From the NCBI GenBank assembly GCA_045430345.1, contig JAILXT010000004.1:310001-374000 (forward strand): 64,000 nt of DNA, written 5' to 3'. Shown here in pieces: positions 8,931-18,434 of this stretch. Positions within the stretch are counted from its first letter, which is position 1. Each line of letters opens with the position of its first letter. The position numbers and the translations under genes were made by a program. A model generated the notes under the pieces. It did no database searches and was not told the origin of the DNA. It saw only the letters and a list, made by a program, of their open reading frames with translations. The stretch comes from Agarilytica sp045430345. Lineage in GTDB: Bacteria; Pseudomonadota; Gammaproteobacteria; Pseudomonadales; Cellvibrionaceae.

Positions 8931-9842
8931 ATGTACAAGAATAATATTAGCCTGTTTTTAAACTCCCTAGATGTATTCGCTTTAATGCTGAACGAGCACG
9001 GGGAGATCTGTTTTATAAACGATACTGTGTCTTCTCTATTAGGTTTTAGTTATCGAGAGGTAGCAGGAAAAAAATGGACCTCACTCCTATCCAAGCCGGA
9101 TCGCCAAGACCAGGAAAACTGGTTTAAACAACGTAATTTTTCAAACCATACGTCATCGTTTAGTCCTCCAAAACATTTTGTTCAGTGCCTTCATAAGAGG
9201 GGGGATCTTGTACCCCTAACTCTGACTATTTCCGAAACTAAAATTAACGGCGAGACCTATTTAATTGGTATAGGGCAGGATGTCAGTTGGGCGCTGGAGC
9301 GCGAGAGCCAGCTACGTGAATTGGCTGAGATGGATCCGCTTACACATATCGACAACCGATTGGGGTTGGATCATTTTATTAGTGATTGTTTCGATACCCG
9401 GCTTCCGTTTGCCTTGTTTTATATGGACTTGGATAATTTTAAAACGGTTAATGATGAATGTGGACACACTGCGGGTGACGACGTTTTATTGGAATGTTGC
9501 GATCGGATAAAAATGCAATTACGGCAGGATGACGAAGTCGCTCGTTTTGGAGGTGATGAATTTATCGCTGTCTGTCCAAAAATTTATCAGAATGAAAACG
9601 CGGCAAGAATTGCGAATAGTATTCGTAAGGCGATTGTCGCGCCGATTGAAATCACGGGAAAGCAGTATTATTTAGATATCAGTATTGGCATTGTTGTGGT
9701 TGATTATAATCAGCATATAGACCAGCGTTCACTGATTAGTCTAGCGGACAAAGCGATGTATAAAGCTAAAAACGGGCAGACGCAGGTCGAGTTCGCTGAA
9801 ACAAAAACACATCAAGTGCATGAGCAATCGCAGTGGCATTGA
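8931..9842 (+). CDS. PAS-GGDEF diguanylate cyclase
   Basis: A cytoplasmic protein of 303 residues with an N-terminal PAS domain (about 8-125; GEICFINDTVSSLLGFSYRE, later ETYLIGIGQDVS) and a C-terminal GGDEF domain (about 135-295). The catalytic signature ARFGGDEF is intact, and an RxxD product-inhibition site (RQDD) lies five residues before it. It should therefore make c-di-GMP from two GTP and be feedback-inhibited. The PAS domain would sense a ligand or redox state. The start codon has only a weak ribosome binding site and lies directly after a terminator. No partner gene is adjacent. Confidence 0.92.
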   Translation: MYKNNISLFLNSLDVFALMLNEHGEICFINDTVSSLLGFSYREVAGKKWTSLLSKPDRQDQENWFKQRNFSNHTSSFSPPKHFVQCLHKRGDLVPLTLTISETKINGETYLIGIGQDVSWALERESQLRELAEMDPLTHIDNRLGLDHFISDCFDTRLPFALFYMDLDNFKTVNDECGHTAGDDVLLECCDRIKMQLRQDDEVARFGGDEFIAVCPKIYQNENAARIANSIRKAIVAPIEITGKQYYLDISIGIVVVDYNQHIDQRSLISLADKAMYKAKNGQTQVEFAETKTHQVHEQSQWH

Positions 9843-9848
9843 GGCTAC

Positions 9849-10259
9849 TTACCAAACGCAGCCTTGTGCGCGCATAGAGGTGGAAATACTTTGGTTTAAG
9901 TGGAAGCAGGCCTCTGTTAATGTCGTTTCGGCATCATCCACTTTTGAGGCTTTTAGCAGGGCTTGCTCCGTCTCTTCCAACCCGTCTTTCATTGACGATT
10001 TTATCCCCGGAGGGAGTTGTGCATAGCAGGCGCGGTAGCGCTCTAAAAAGTCATCGCAACCTTGCACGCCAATCACAACCTTTTCGGGCTCCGTAGGTTT
10101 GGCCGGCATTACGACTTCGGGTTCGGCCATTGGGTTGGCTGGATCAGCAAGCGCATCCATTTGCTGCGTTTCTTCTTTTTTGCTACAGCTGCTCACCAGC
10201 ATTAAAGTCAATGCTGCGAGCGCGATAGTACGCATATGTTTATATTGAGAAAGTTTCAT
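9849..10259 (-). CDS. Small Cys-rich lipoprotein downstream of valS
   Basis: 136 residues. The signal ends in the lipobox VSSC, giving a lipid-modified cysteine. A Pro/Glu/Met-rich spacer follows. The C-terminal half holds four more cysteines: two nine residues apart (GCDDFLERYRAC), then one at EAC and one near the end (GCVW). This suggests a disulfide-linked helical hairpin in the periplasm. It lies 30 bases downstream of valS on the same strand and is probably the last gene of that operon. I do not recognise the family. An internal Met at residue 9 could also start it, but has no ribosome binding site. Confidence 0.75.
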   Translation of the reverse strand: MKLSQYKHMRTIALAALTLMLVSSCSKKEETQQMDALADPANPMAEPEVVMPAKPTEPEKVVIGVQGCDDFLERYRACYAQLPPGIKSSMKDGLEETEQALLKASKVDDAETTLTEACFHLNQSISTSMRAQGCVW

Positions 10260-10289
10260 ACGCTTTTAACCTGTAACCGATACCTGTAT

Positions 10290-13058
10290 TTATAGATTAG
10301 CAATTTTTTCCTTTTGTTCCTGCATTTTAGACAATGCAGATTGGGTTTCTACTAATCGGTCTTTTTCTTTTTGCACGACTTCTGCGGGTGCTTTATCAAC
10401 AAACTTCGCATTGGACAGTTTGCCTTCTAAGCGTTGGCACTCTTTGTTTAATTTATCGAGGTCTTTTTCTATGCGTGCAAGTTCGGCGTCTTTATCGATC
10501 AGCCCTGCCATTGGCACGTGGATTTCCAAATCGCCGACCAATGCGGTAGATGACAAGGGTGCCTCTTCTCCCGTATTTAACCAGGTTGCAGATTCAAGCG
10601 AGGCCAGTTTTTTCAAAAACTGCTCGTTTTCTTGTAAGCAACGTTGATCGTTTTCATTACCGTTTTTAATGTATACCGGTAACTTTTTAGACGGCGCGAT
10701 ATTCATTTCACCACGAATGGTACGCACACCTTCGATAACGCCTTTCACCCACTCAATATCATTCACCGCACTTTGATCGATAAGGGATTCATCGGCAATT
10801 GGATAAGCCGCTTGCATGATGGTATCGCCTTTAGTGCCAGCAAGTCCTTTGATGCGCTGCCAAATTTCTTCTGTGATGAAGGGCATCATGGGGTGGGCTA
10901 AACGCAAGGTTGTTTCAAGTACGCGAATTAATGTACGGCGCGTGCCTTTTTTAACTTCGGGTGCTGCATCTTCATCCCAGAGTACGGGCTTGGTTAATTC
11001 TAAATACCAATCGCAGTAGTCTTTCCAAATAAAGTCGTAAAGGGCTTGGCTAGCTAAATCGAGGCGATAGGTGTCGAAGCCTTCGTGTACGGCTTTTTCT
11101 GCTTCTTGCAGACGAGAAATAATCCAGCGGTCCGCAGGGGAAAGTACGTAATCTTCAGAACCATCGGCGCCGGTATCATGTTCTTCCGTATTCATCAGTA
11201 CGTAGTTCGTGGCGTTCCACAGTTTGTTACAGAAATTACGGAAGCCTTCAATACGCCCCACATCAAAATTAATATCACGGCCGGTAGAGGCGAGTGAGTA
11301 ATAGGTATAACGCAATGCATCTGTACCGTAGCCGGCAATGCCTTCGGGAAATTCTTTACGAGTCGCCTTTTCAACCTTGGCTTTTAGCTTCGGTACCATC
11401 ATGCCCGCAGTACGTTTTTTAACGAGGCTTTCTAATTCGATGCCGTCGATAAGGTCAATGGGATCCAGTACGTTCCCCTTTGATTTCGACATTTTTTGCC
11501 CGTGGCTGTCACGCACTAAACCGTGGACGTATACCGTGTGGAAGGGCACTTCTTTTTTGAAATAAAGGGTTAGCATAATCATGCGTGCAACCCAAAAGAA
11601 AATGATGTCGAAGCCGGTGACCAAAACAGACGAGGGGTGGAAGGCTTTGAGCATGTCGTTATCTTCTGGCCAACCCAAGGTGCCGAAGGTCCATAGGCCG
11701 GAAGAGAACCACGTGTCGAGTACGTCTTCGTCTTGCTTAAGTTTTACATCCGCGGCGATGCCGTGTTTTTCACGCACGTCTTCTTCGCTACGGCCGACGT
11801 AGACTTTGCCCTGTTCGTCGTACCAGGCGGGGATGCGGTGCCCCCACCAGAGTTGACGAGAAATACACCAGTCTTGAATGTCGCGCATCCAAGAGAAGTA
11901 CATGTTTTCGTATTGTTGGGGCACGAATTGAATGTCGTCGTCTTCCACCGCGCGAATGGCTTCGTCTGCCAATGGTTGCGTTTTTACATACCATTGATTG
12001 GTGAGGTAAGGCTCAATGACGACACCTGACCGGTCGCCACGGGGTACTTTTAATTTGTGATCGACAATTTTATCGAGCAGGCCAAGGGCTTCGAAGTCGG
12101 CAACGATGTGTTTGCGGGCGTCGAAGCGGTCCATACCGCGATATTTTTCGGGCGCTAGGGCGTTTATGTTGGCGTCGTCATCCAGGATGTTGATCATCTC
12201 TAGGTTATGACGTTGGCCCATTTCATAGTCGTTAAAGTCATGGGCGGGGGTGATTTTTACGCAACCGGTGCCGAATTCACGATCGACGTAGTCGTCCGCG
12301 ATAATGGGGATTTCACGACCGGTGAGCGGCAGCGCGATCGTTTTACCGATAAGGTCTTTGTAGCGCTCGTCTTCTGGGTGAACGGCAACAGCGGTATCGC
12401 CCAGCATGGTTTCCGGGCGGGTCGTGGCGACGACCAAGTGGCCAGAGCCATCGCTTAAGGGATATTTAAAGTGCCAGAGGTGGCCGTTTTCTTCTTCACT
12501 GATCACTTCTAAATCGGAAATGGCAGTATGTAGTTTAGGGTCCCAATTGACGAGGCGTTTTCCACGATAGATCAAGTTATCGTCGTAAAGCCGGATGAAC
12601 ACTTCTTGTACGGCTTCATAAAAACCGTCGTCCATAGTGAAGCGTTCACGGCTCCAATCAGGTGATGCACCTAAGCGGCGCAGTTGGCGGGTAATGTGGC
12701 CACCGGACTCTTCTTTCCATTCCCATACGCGCTCGATAAAGTTATCGCGACCAAGATCGTGACGGGTTTTGCCATCGGCATCGAGCAAGCGTTCCACCAC
12801 CATTTGTGTAGCGATCCCCGCGTGATCAGTCCCAACTTGCCAGAGTGTATTGTGACCTTTCATGCGATGGTAGCGAATAAGGGCATCCATAATACTTTCT
12901 TGAAAGCCATGGCCCATGTGCAAGCTGCCCGTGACATTGGGCGGGGGAATCATGATGCAGTAAGGGTCGCCTTCACCGCTGGGGGCGAAGTAATTGTTGG
13001 ATTCCCATTGCTGGTACCATTTTGTTTCGATATTGGCCGGTTGGTAAGTCTTTTCCAT
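10290..13058 (-). CDS. valS: Valyl-tRNA synthetase
   Basis: Class I aminoacyl-tRNA synthetase of 922 residues that charges tRNA-Val with valine and edits misactivated threonine. The HIGH-type motif is in PPNVTGSLHMGHG (about residue 40), the editing domain carries TTRPETMLGDTAVAVHP, and the KMSKS motif reads GQKMSKSKGN. The C-terminus is the coiled-coil tRNA-binding arm typical of ValS. A possible -10 box, TATAAT on the minus strand (13122-13127), lies about 65 bases upstream, without a clear -35. The order pepA-holC-hypothetical-valS is common in Gammaproteobacteria. Full length and no defects seen. Confidence 0.98.
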   Translation of the reverse strand: MEKTYQPANIETKWYQQWESNNYFAPSGEGDPYCIMIPPPNVTGSLHMGHGFQESIMDALIRYHRMKGHNTLWQVGTDHAGIATQMVVERLLDADGKTRHDLGRDNFIERVWEWKEESGGHITRQLRRLGASPDWSRERFTMDDGFYEAVQEVFIRLYDDNLIYRGKRLVNWDPKLHTAISDLEVISEEENGHLWHFKYPLSDGSGHLVVATTRPETMLGDTAVAVHPEDERYKDLIGKTIALPLTGREIPIIADDYVDREFGTGCVKITPAHDFNDYEMGQRHNLEMINILDDDANINALAPEKYRGMDRFDARKHIVADFEALGLLDKIVDHKLKVPRGDRSGVVIEPYLTNQWYVKTQPLADEAIRAVEDDDIQFVPQQYENMYFSWMRDIQDWCISRQLWWGHRIPAWYDEQGKVYVGRSEEDVREKHGIAADVKLKQDEDVLDTWFSSGLWTFGTLGWPEDNDMLKAFHPSSVLVTGFDIIFFWVARMIMLTLYFKKEVPFHTVYVHGLVRDSHGQKMSKSKGNVLDPIDLIDGIELESLVKKRTAGMMVPKLKAKVEKATRKEFPEGIAGYGTDALRYTYYSLASTGRDINFDVGRIEGFRNFCNKLWNATNYVLMNTEEHDTGADGSEDYVLSPADRWIISRLQEAEKAVHEGFDTYRLDLASQALYDFIWKDYCDWYLELTKPVLWDEDAAPEVKKGTRRTLIRVLETTLRLAHPMMPFITEEIWQRIKGLAGTKGDTIMQAAYPIADESLIDQSAVNDIEWVKGVIEGVRTIRGEMNIAPSKKLPVYIKNGNENDQRCLQENEQFLKKLASLESATWLNTGEEAPLSSTALVGDLEIHVPMAGLIDKDAELARIEKDLDKLNKECQRLEGKLSNAKFVDKAPAEVVQKEKDRLVETQSALSKMQEQKEKIANL

Positions 13059-13309
13059 TGGGTCGCTATAGCTAAGTAGGTGAGTTTTCGCCGTTACATT
13101 TTAGGGCGCAAAAGAGGTGGGATTATACCTATCATGGGGCTTACATACAGTGTTCGATTGGGTTCTTCTTGTGATTTTTACGTGGCTTAAAACCCTTGGG
13201 CATCATTTCTGTTTAGCTAGAGCGTTGGGGGGGTAGCTTAGACGGGGGTGTCTTGAGGGGAATAGCAATGAGGGCCGCTTGATATGGCGTGGCCCCGTTT
13301 ACGTCTTGT

Positions 13310-14041
13310 TTACTCTTCTTCTGGGGTTGTTTTACTCAGGCTGTCACGTAGTCGCTGACGTAATTCTTGTTCGATTTTTGGTAGGTATGCGCCTACTAGC
13401 TCATCAATCAGAGCTTCGTTATCTTGTGACGCTTTTCGGGCGGTGGCAGGGATGACCGGGGTAATAGGAGCCGTTTCACTCAGTTGTTGTTGGTAGAGTG
13501 ATTTTTCTTTTTCGAGCTTCTGTTTGATATGGCGCGGTAAAAACGGATTTTCTCGTTCTTGCGTATCTGAGAGTTCTGCCGGCGCGGGAGCTTCTTCCTC
13601 GATAGCGGGGTGTTCGTGGGTCTCAGCAAGCTGCTCTGGGTCGGATGCCTCTGATGTGTTGATATCGCCAGTATCGTCCGCAGACACAGCATTTACTTCG
13701 TTTTGGCTTTTGTGTGCGGCTTTTTTAGCGTCTTCACCGAATAGGGACTGTTGTCCGGGGAGTACCGTCATAGGGCTTTCTTTTTCGAGAGTTGGGATGT
13801 TGGTGGCATCTGAATCGGAACTTGATTCGGCTTCAGGCATTGTTATCAAAAATTCCCGGGTAATGGCGAGGTCTTCAAAGGGCGCTTCTTCTGAGGCACT
13901 TGTTCTAGATGTTCCTGTTTTACCCCTTCCTTCAGGCAGCAGGGAGGTACGAATCGACTCAAGCTCGTTTAGCAGTTCTTCTTTGGAGGGCTTATGTGAG
14001 TTATTCGTCACTATTGTCGCGTCCGTTATTGTTCCTGACAT
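13310..14041 (-). CDS. Acidic, low-complexity hypothetical protein between holC and valS
   Basis: 243 residues, start codon overlapping the holC stop by one base (TAATG), so translation is probably coupled. The N-terminus has a predicted helix (SKEELLNELESIRTSLLPE). The middle is a Ser/Glu/Asp/Pro-rich linker. The C-terminus (about 170-240) looks helical and charged (FLPRHIKQKLEKEK; IDELVGAYLPKIEQELRQRL). No membrane segment or catalytic motif. A hypothetical gene of this kind often sits between holC and valS in Pseudomonas-like bacteria. Function unknown; a structural or adaptor role is possible from the disordered middle and helical ends. Confidence 0.8.
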   Translation of the reverse strand: MSGTITDATIVTNNSHKPSKEELLNELESIRTSLLPEGRGKTGTSRTSASEEAPFEDLAITREFLITMPEAESSSDSDATNIPTLEKESPMTVLPGQQSLFGEDAKKAAHKSQNEVNAVSADDTGDINTSEASDPEQLAETHEHPAIEEEAPAPAELSDTQERENPFLPRHIKQKLEKEKSLYQQQLSETAPITPVIPATARKASQDNEALIDELVGAYLPKIEQELRQRLRDSLSKTTPEEE

Positions 14042-14466
14042 TATAGCTTGTGCGTGTTAATCGGGTAGCCACGTTTTTTGTAGAAAGCATAGCTGCGACG
14101 AGAATTTTCCAGAACGCTCGTGTCTTGGATCACGACCTCAGCTAAACGCTTAAAGCGGCTAAACTGCGCGGGCACTTCTAGGCGTAAGTTGATCAATACA
14201 TCATGGTGGCTATCGTCGTCTTCACCATGGCTAATGATCACCGGGGATTCGCTCGCTTGTGTATCCCCCAGCAGTGTGTGTGGTACAAACGCATCCGGAC
14301 GAAAAGACCATAGCGTATCATCGAGTTTTTTACTTTCGTCTTCGTCTTTTGTCGCGACCATAACGCGATTGCCTTGCCGTACCGCTTTTTCGATCAAGCG
14401 GCAGGCAAAATGGTGTTGCTCATCCAGTGTTTGTTTGGGCAACACGTAAAAATCAATCAGCGTCAT
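14041..14466 (-). CDS. holC: DNA polymerase III chi subunit
   Basis: 141 residues, matching the family size. HolC binds single-strand binding protein and, through psi, links SSB to the polymerase III clamp loader. Recognisable features are the start TLIDFYVLP, a region on handling Lys-rich loops (GNRVMVATKDEDESKKLDDTLWSF), DAFVPHTL and the C-terminal VIQDTSVLENSRRSYAFYKKRGYP. It lies 31 bases after pepA and overlaps the next gene, so it sits in the pepA-holC-valS transcription unit. Confidence 0.93.
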   Translation of the reverse strand: MTLIDFYVLPKQTLDEQHHFACRLIEKAVRQGNRVMVATKDEDESKKLDDTLWSFRPDAFVPHTLLGDTQASESPVIISHGEDDDSHHDVLINLRLEVPAQFSRFKRLAEVVIQDTSVLENSRRSYAFYKKRGYPINTHKL

Positions 14467-14497
14467 AATGTGTGATCGCGGCTCGGGATAAACCGTA

Positions 14498-15991
14498 TTA
14501 GTTATTGAGTAGGTAATCTACCAGTAAATTCACCGGGCGCCCAGTCGCTCCTTTTTTCGCGCCGCTATTCCATGCGGTTCCCGCGATGTCTAAATGTGCC
14601 CAGGGGTACTTTTCAGCGTAACGGGATAAGAAGCAGGCCGCCGTGACACTGCCGGCTTCGCGGCCACCGATATTGGCCATGTCGGCGAAATTACTGTCCA
14701 GCTGCTTCTGGTATTCGTCCCATAATGGCATACGCCATGCGCGATCTTGGGTTTTTTCACCGGAAGCGAGCAGGGCGTCTGCGAGCTTTTCATTATTACT
14801 GAATAAGCCCGTCGCATGGCTTCCCAGTGCGACGACACAAGCGCCTGTTAGTGTGGCGATGTCGACCACTGATTTAGGTTGGTAGCGTTCGGCGTATGTG
14901 AGCGTATCGCACAATACGAGGCGGCCTTCGGCATCGGTATTAAGTATCTCAATGGTTTTGCCTGACATGGAGGTGACGACGTCCCCCGGTTTTGTTGCAC
15001 GCCCAGAGGGCATGTTTTCGGCTGCAGCGACAAGGCCGATGACGTTGACCGGTGCGTCCATTTCGACCAATGCGGTGAGTGCACCGAATACACTTGCCGC
15101 GCCACACATATCAAATTTCATTTCGTCCATTGCTGCGCCTGGCTTCAAGCTGATGCCGCCCGTATCGAACGTGACGCCTTTGCCGACGAGGACATGGGGT
15201 TTTGCGCCTTTACGCCCGTTTTTAAACTCCATGACGACGAGCTTTCCTTCCTCTTCACTGCCGTTAGACACGGAAAGAAATGAGCCCATGCCGAGCTTTT
15301 CCATCTGTTTTTCCCCCAGCACTTTAACACTGAGCTTGTTGTGCTTTTCCCCAAGGCTTTTTGCTTGACTGCCGAGGTAGCTAGGTGTGCAGATGTTCCC
15401 AGGCAAGTTGCCTAAGTTTCGGGCAGTATTGACGCCAGAGCCAATGGCCTTGCCGTATGCCAGGCCCTTTCGAGCGGCGGGTAATGCTGAGGTGACCGCG
15501 GTAACTTTTTTCAGCGGGAGGGCTTTTACCTTATTTTTGGTTGTATCGTAGCGGTAGCTGGCTTTTACTCCGGCTTCAGACAGTATTTTGGTCAGGGTTA
15601 GGGCGCTTTGGGCTTCATCTTGAAGGGCGATGTCGTCTAAAAAGACGGCAATATCTTTTGTAGCGCGGCCGCCAGTTACGGCGATAAGTGTATTGGCGAC
15701 TTTGGACCAGGTCTTGAGCGTAATATTTGTGGTTTTGGCTTTACTCGGTTTCCCTAAATTGACTAATAGTACGCGTTGGTAGGGGATACTTTTCTCATGT
15801 GGAACCGTTATCCAGGCACAACTGCCTGCGCTTTCATCGATATCTTTTGATTTAATTTGTTGGCTCAACAAATGACTGTGCTTGTTGTCCAATATTTTCG
15901 CACTTGGGCTCAAGCTGTCGTTGAAGGTAAAGACAACAGCGCATTGAGTTTTGAGTTTTGAGATATCACTGTTTTTTGCAAAAAAATCCAT
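14498..15991 (-). CDS. pepA: Leucyl aminopeptidase (M17)
   Basis: 497 residues, the usual size. Cytosolic hexameric metallo-aminopeptidase that removes N-terminal residues; in some bacteria it also binds DNA as PepA/XerA. The catalytic C-terminal domain is intact: GKGVTFDTGGISLKPG, MKFDMCGAASV and the signature NTDAEGRLVL, which together supply the two-metal ligands. The N-terminal domain is more divergent. It is the first gene of the minus-strand unit running through holC and valS, and is divergent from lptF. A possible -10 (TATAAT on the minus strand, 16013-16018) lies about 22 bases upstream of the start. Confidence 0.97.
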   Translation of the reverse strand: MDFFAKNSDISKLKTQCAVVFTFNDSLSPSAKILDNKHSHLLSQQIKSKDIDESAGSCAWITVPHEKSIPYQRVLLVNLGKPSKAKTTNITLKTWSKVANTLIAVTGGRATKDIAVFLDDIALQDEAQSALTLTKILSEAGVKASYRYDTTKNKVKALPLKKVTAVTSALPAARKGLAYGKAIGSGVNTARNLGNLPGNICTPSYLGSQAKSLGEKHNKLSVKVLGEKQMEKLGMGSFLSVSNGSEEEGKLVVMEFKNGRKGAKPHVLVGKGVTFDTGGISLKPGAAMDEMKFDMCGAASVFGALTALVEMDAPVNVIGLVAAAENMPSGRATKPGDVVTSMSGKTIEILNTDAEGRLVLCDTLTYAERYQPKSVVDIATLTGACVVALGSHATGLFSNNEKLADALLASGEKTQDRAWRMPLWDEYQKQLDSNFADMANIGGREAGSVTAACFLSRYAEKYPWAHLDIAGTAWNSGAKKGATGRPVNLLVDYLLNN

Positions 15992-16012
15992 AGATGAACC
16001 TAGCTTGTTATG

Positions 16013-16018
16013 ATTATA
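16013..16018 (-). promoter_or_regulatory. Possible -10 box for pepA
   Basis: TATAAT on the minus strand, 22 bases before the pepA start codon, in an AT-rich stretch. No good -35 is present at 16-18 bases spacing, so the promoter call is tentative. Confidence 0.4.
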
Positions 16019-16203
16019 AAATTGCGTATAAAAATGAAACGGTCGATGAGACTATTGAGTAAGTGTACGCTATCATGCGTGGATTATTAAGTTGGTCAGT
16101 GTTTTGTATGTTGTATAGCGATTTTTATCGTGGTTTTCTGTGAAATGTTAAGCGTGATATTTAAGTTCATATCTTTTGCTGTCTCTGAATGCGAGGGCTT
16201 TGC

Positions 16204-17322
16204 GTGATTGTTTTTCGTTACCTTGCCAAAGAAGTTCTGACCAGCATGTTGGCCGTTAGCACGATTCTACTGATGATCATCTTTAGTGCTCGGTTTGTGA
16301 AGTATCTGGCAGAGGCCGCAGCGGGGAAACTGGATGCGGGTGTTTTGCTCACCCTGATGGCTTATAAATCCCTTGGTTTTCTTGAGCTTATTTTACCCCT
16401 TGGATTGTTCATCGGCATACTGTTGTCGTATGGCCGTTTGTATTTAGAAAGTGAAATGACGGTGCTTTCTGCATGTGGACTCAGTGATCGACGTTTGCTG
16501 GGCTACACCATGACCACCTCCTTATTCGTTGCGGTACTTGTCGCTTTGTTGAGTATGTATTTAGGTCCGAGAGGTGTAAAAGCCTCGGAAGACTTGCTGG
16601 CCGAGCAACGAAACCGTACCGATTTTGAAACGCTTAAGCCCGCACGTTTTAATGAACTGGATAGCGGCAAAGGTATTAGCTACGCGGAATCGATCAGTAA
16701 AGATAAACAAAAGTTGAACCACGTATTTATTGCCGAGCTTTCGCAGTCCGATTCCGAAGACGCGCCGAGTATTTTGATGGCGGAGTCAGGGCAAACGGTC
16801 GTGGATGCGGAGTTTGGGCAAAAATTCTTAATGTTAAAAAATGGTAAGCGCTACAAGGGCCGCCCAGGTGATGCTGATTACGAAGTGGTGGAGTTCGAAG
16901 AGTTTTATCAACACTTACCCGAGCCCGATTATGCTATCGCCAAACGAAAGGCCACGGACGGGATGTCCACGATGGAGCTGTATCGCGATACGTCTGAAAT
17001 GTCGAGTGCAGCATTGCAGTGGCGTATCTCGTTGCCTGTTTTGGTGATTATGGTTGGTTTTTTAGCGTTCCCTTTAAGCCGAACAAAGGCTCGCCAAGGG
17101 CGCTATAACAAGCTGTTGCCTGCCATTGTTGTCTACATTCTTTATCTCGTATGTCTGAATGCCGCTCGCGGCGCCCTGGACAGTGGGAAATCGCCTCTTC
17201 CTGGGATTATTTGGTGGGTGCATGCCGCCTTCTTCGTGCTGGGGGTATTACTTTACACGTGGCCGAGTATCCGGAGGCGCAGAGTGCCGAAAGCGTCGGC
17301 GCTCGAAGGCGTCGGCTCATGA
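16204..17322 (+). CDS. lptF: LPS export ABC permease LptF
   Basis: Inner-membrane permease of the LptB2FG complex, which extracts lipopolysaccharide from the inner membrane for transport to the outer membrane. I chose the GTG at 16204: it gives the family-typical start (VIVFRYLAKEVL), and a GAGGG ribosome binding site lies 6 bases upstream. The ATG at 16189 would add five atypical residues. Three N-terminal membrane segments, a periplasmic beta-jellyroll (about 135-265) and three C-terminal segments are visible. The stop overlaps the lptG start (ATGA), so the two are co-translated. Confidence 0.96.
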   Translation: MIVFRYLAKEVLTSMLAVSTILLMIIFSARFVKYLAEAAAGKLDAGVLLTLMAYKSLGFLELILPLGLFIGILLSYGRLYLESEMTVLSACGLSDRRLLGYTMTTSLFVAVLVALLSMYLGPRGVKASEDLLAEQRNRTDFETLKPARFNELDSGKGISYAESISKDKQKLNHVFIAELSQSDSEDAPSILMAESGQTVVDAEFGQKFLMLKNGKRYKGRPGDADYEVVEFEEFYQHLPEPDYAIAKRKATDGMSTMELYRDTSEMSSAALQWRISLPVLVIMVGFLAFPLSRTKARQGRYNKLLPAIVVYILYLVCLNAARGALDSGKSPLPGIIWWVHAAFFVLGVLLYTWPSIRRRRVPKASALEGVGS

Positions 17323-18380
17323 AGCACTTAAAAAAATATATCGCGAGTTCGGTTTGGGGTTCTGTGGTCGGTGTTTTACTGGTCATTGTCGCGCTGGATT
17401 TTATCGCTGGTTTAGTGGACGAACTTGGTGACTTAAAAAGTGGTTATGGCTTTGCTGAGGCGATGATCTACGTGCTGTTGAGTATTCCCTCCAGTATTTA
17501 TGAATATTTACCTTTGTCCTCCCTTGTTGGTTGTCTGGTTGGTTTGGGTGTCTTAGCGAGCTCCAGCGAACTGGTGGTGATGCGTGCTGCAGGCGTTTCC
17601 ATCAATCAAATTATTTGGGCGATTTTTCGGCCCGTATTTGTATTTATTCTTGGTGGTGCGTTGATCGGTGAATATATCGCGCCCTATACGGATCAATATG
17701 CAGATAGCCGGCGCGCCTTAGCGCTTGGGCACAAAAAGGCCTTGCAGAGCGATCGTGGTGTGTGGAACCGCGAGGGTAATGAATTTATGCACTTCAATGC
17801 GGTCTTGCCTAATGGCAAGCTCTATGGGGTGACGCGTTTTAAATTTGATGATGCGGGGAATTTGGAGGAAGCGCGCTTTGTCGATTCCGCGATCTACCAA
17901 GGTGATCATTGGTTTGAACAAAATGTGCGTGTTACGCATTTTGAAGACGAAATTGCTCGAAAAGAAGAGATGCCCAATGGGCGCTGGCAGAGCGAAGTAT
18001 CGCCGTCGCTCTTGAACGTACTTGTGCTCGACCCCGAAGGGTTACCGATGTCGCGTTTGGTGGATTATTCTCGCTATCTCGATCGGCAAAACCTGGAATC
18101 CACGGAGTATCGCTTGGCGTTTTGGCGAAAGGCCTTACAGCCTTTGGCAACCCTAAGTTTGGTGATGATCGCGATCTCGTTCATTCTCGGCCCGTTACGC
18201 CAAGTGACGATGGGCTTTCGGGTATTTGTTGGGGTGATCGTTGGGTTGGTGTTTCAGATGAGTCAGCGTTTACTCGGGCCATCTAGTATTATCTGGGGTT
18301 TCCCTCCCGTTCTGGCGGTGCTGATCCCGATCGGCATCTGTTTTATTGTGGGGTATGTGTTGGTCCGCCGATCGGAGTGA
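17319..18380 (+). CDS. lptG: LPS export ABC permease LptG
   Basis: Partner of LptF in the LPS extraction complex, 353 residues. The start at 17319 overlaps the lptF stop by four bases (ATGA) and gives a normal start, MKHLKKYIASSVWGSVVGVL. A longer open frame upstream only repeats lptF sequence in another frame. The architecture is TM1-3, a periplasmic jellyroll (about 125-255) and TM4-6. The basic residues near the start of TM1 match the position where Lpt permeases contact LPS. The ATPase LptB is encoded elsewhere. Confidence 0.96.
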   Translation: MKHLKKYIASSVWGSVVGVLLVIVALDFIAGLVDELGDLKSGYGFAEAMIYVLLSIPSSIYEYLPLSSLVGCLVGLGVLASSSELVVMRAAGVSINQIIWAIFRPVFVFILGGALIGEYIAPYTDQYADSRRALALGHKKALQSDRGVWNREGNEFMHFNAVLPNGKLYGVTRFKFDDAGNLEEARFVDSAIYQGDHWFEQNVRVTHFEDEIARKEEMPNGRWQSEVSPSLLNVLVLDPEGLPMSRLVDYSRYLDRQNLESTEYRLAFWRKALQPLATLSLVMIAISFILGPLRQVTMGFRVFVGVIVGLVFQMSQRLLGPSSIIWGFPPVLAVLIPIGICFIVGYVLVRRSE

Positions 18381-18434
18381 TGAGGTTCTTTTTCTTTCGC
18401 GTTTACGCTTAGAATGGTCTCGATAATTGGGCGC

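Noticed and set aside
13524..14060. Plus-strand open frame of 178 codons opposite the holC-valS spacer gene
   Set aside because: Ser-rich shadow of the acidic hypothetical; the minus-strand frame has coupling to holC and fits the usual gene order.
17151..17318. N-terminal extension of lptG
   Set aside because: It only reads lptF sequence in another frame; the ATGA overlap start is typical.
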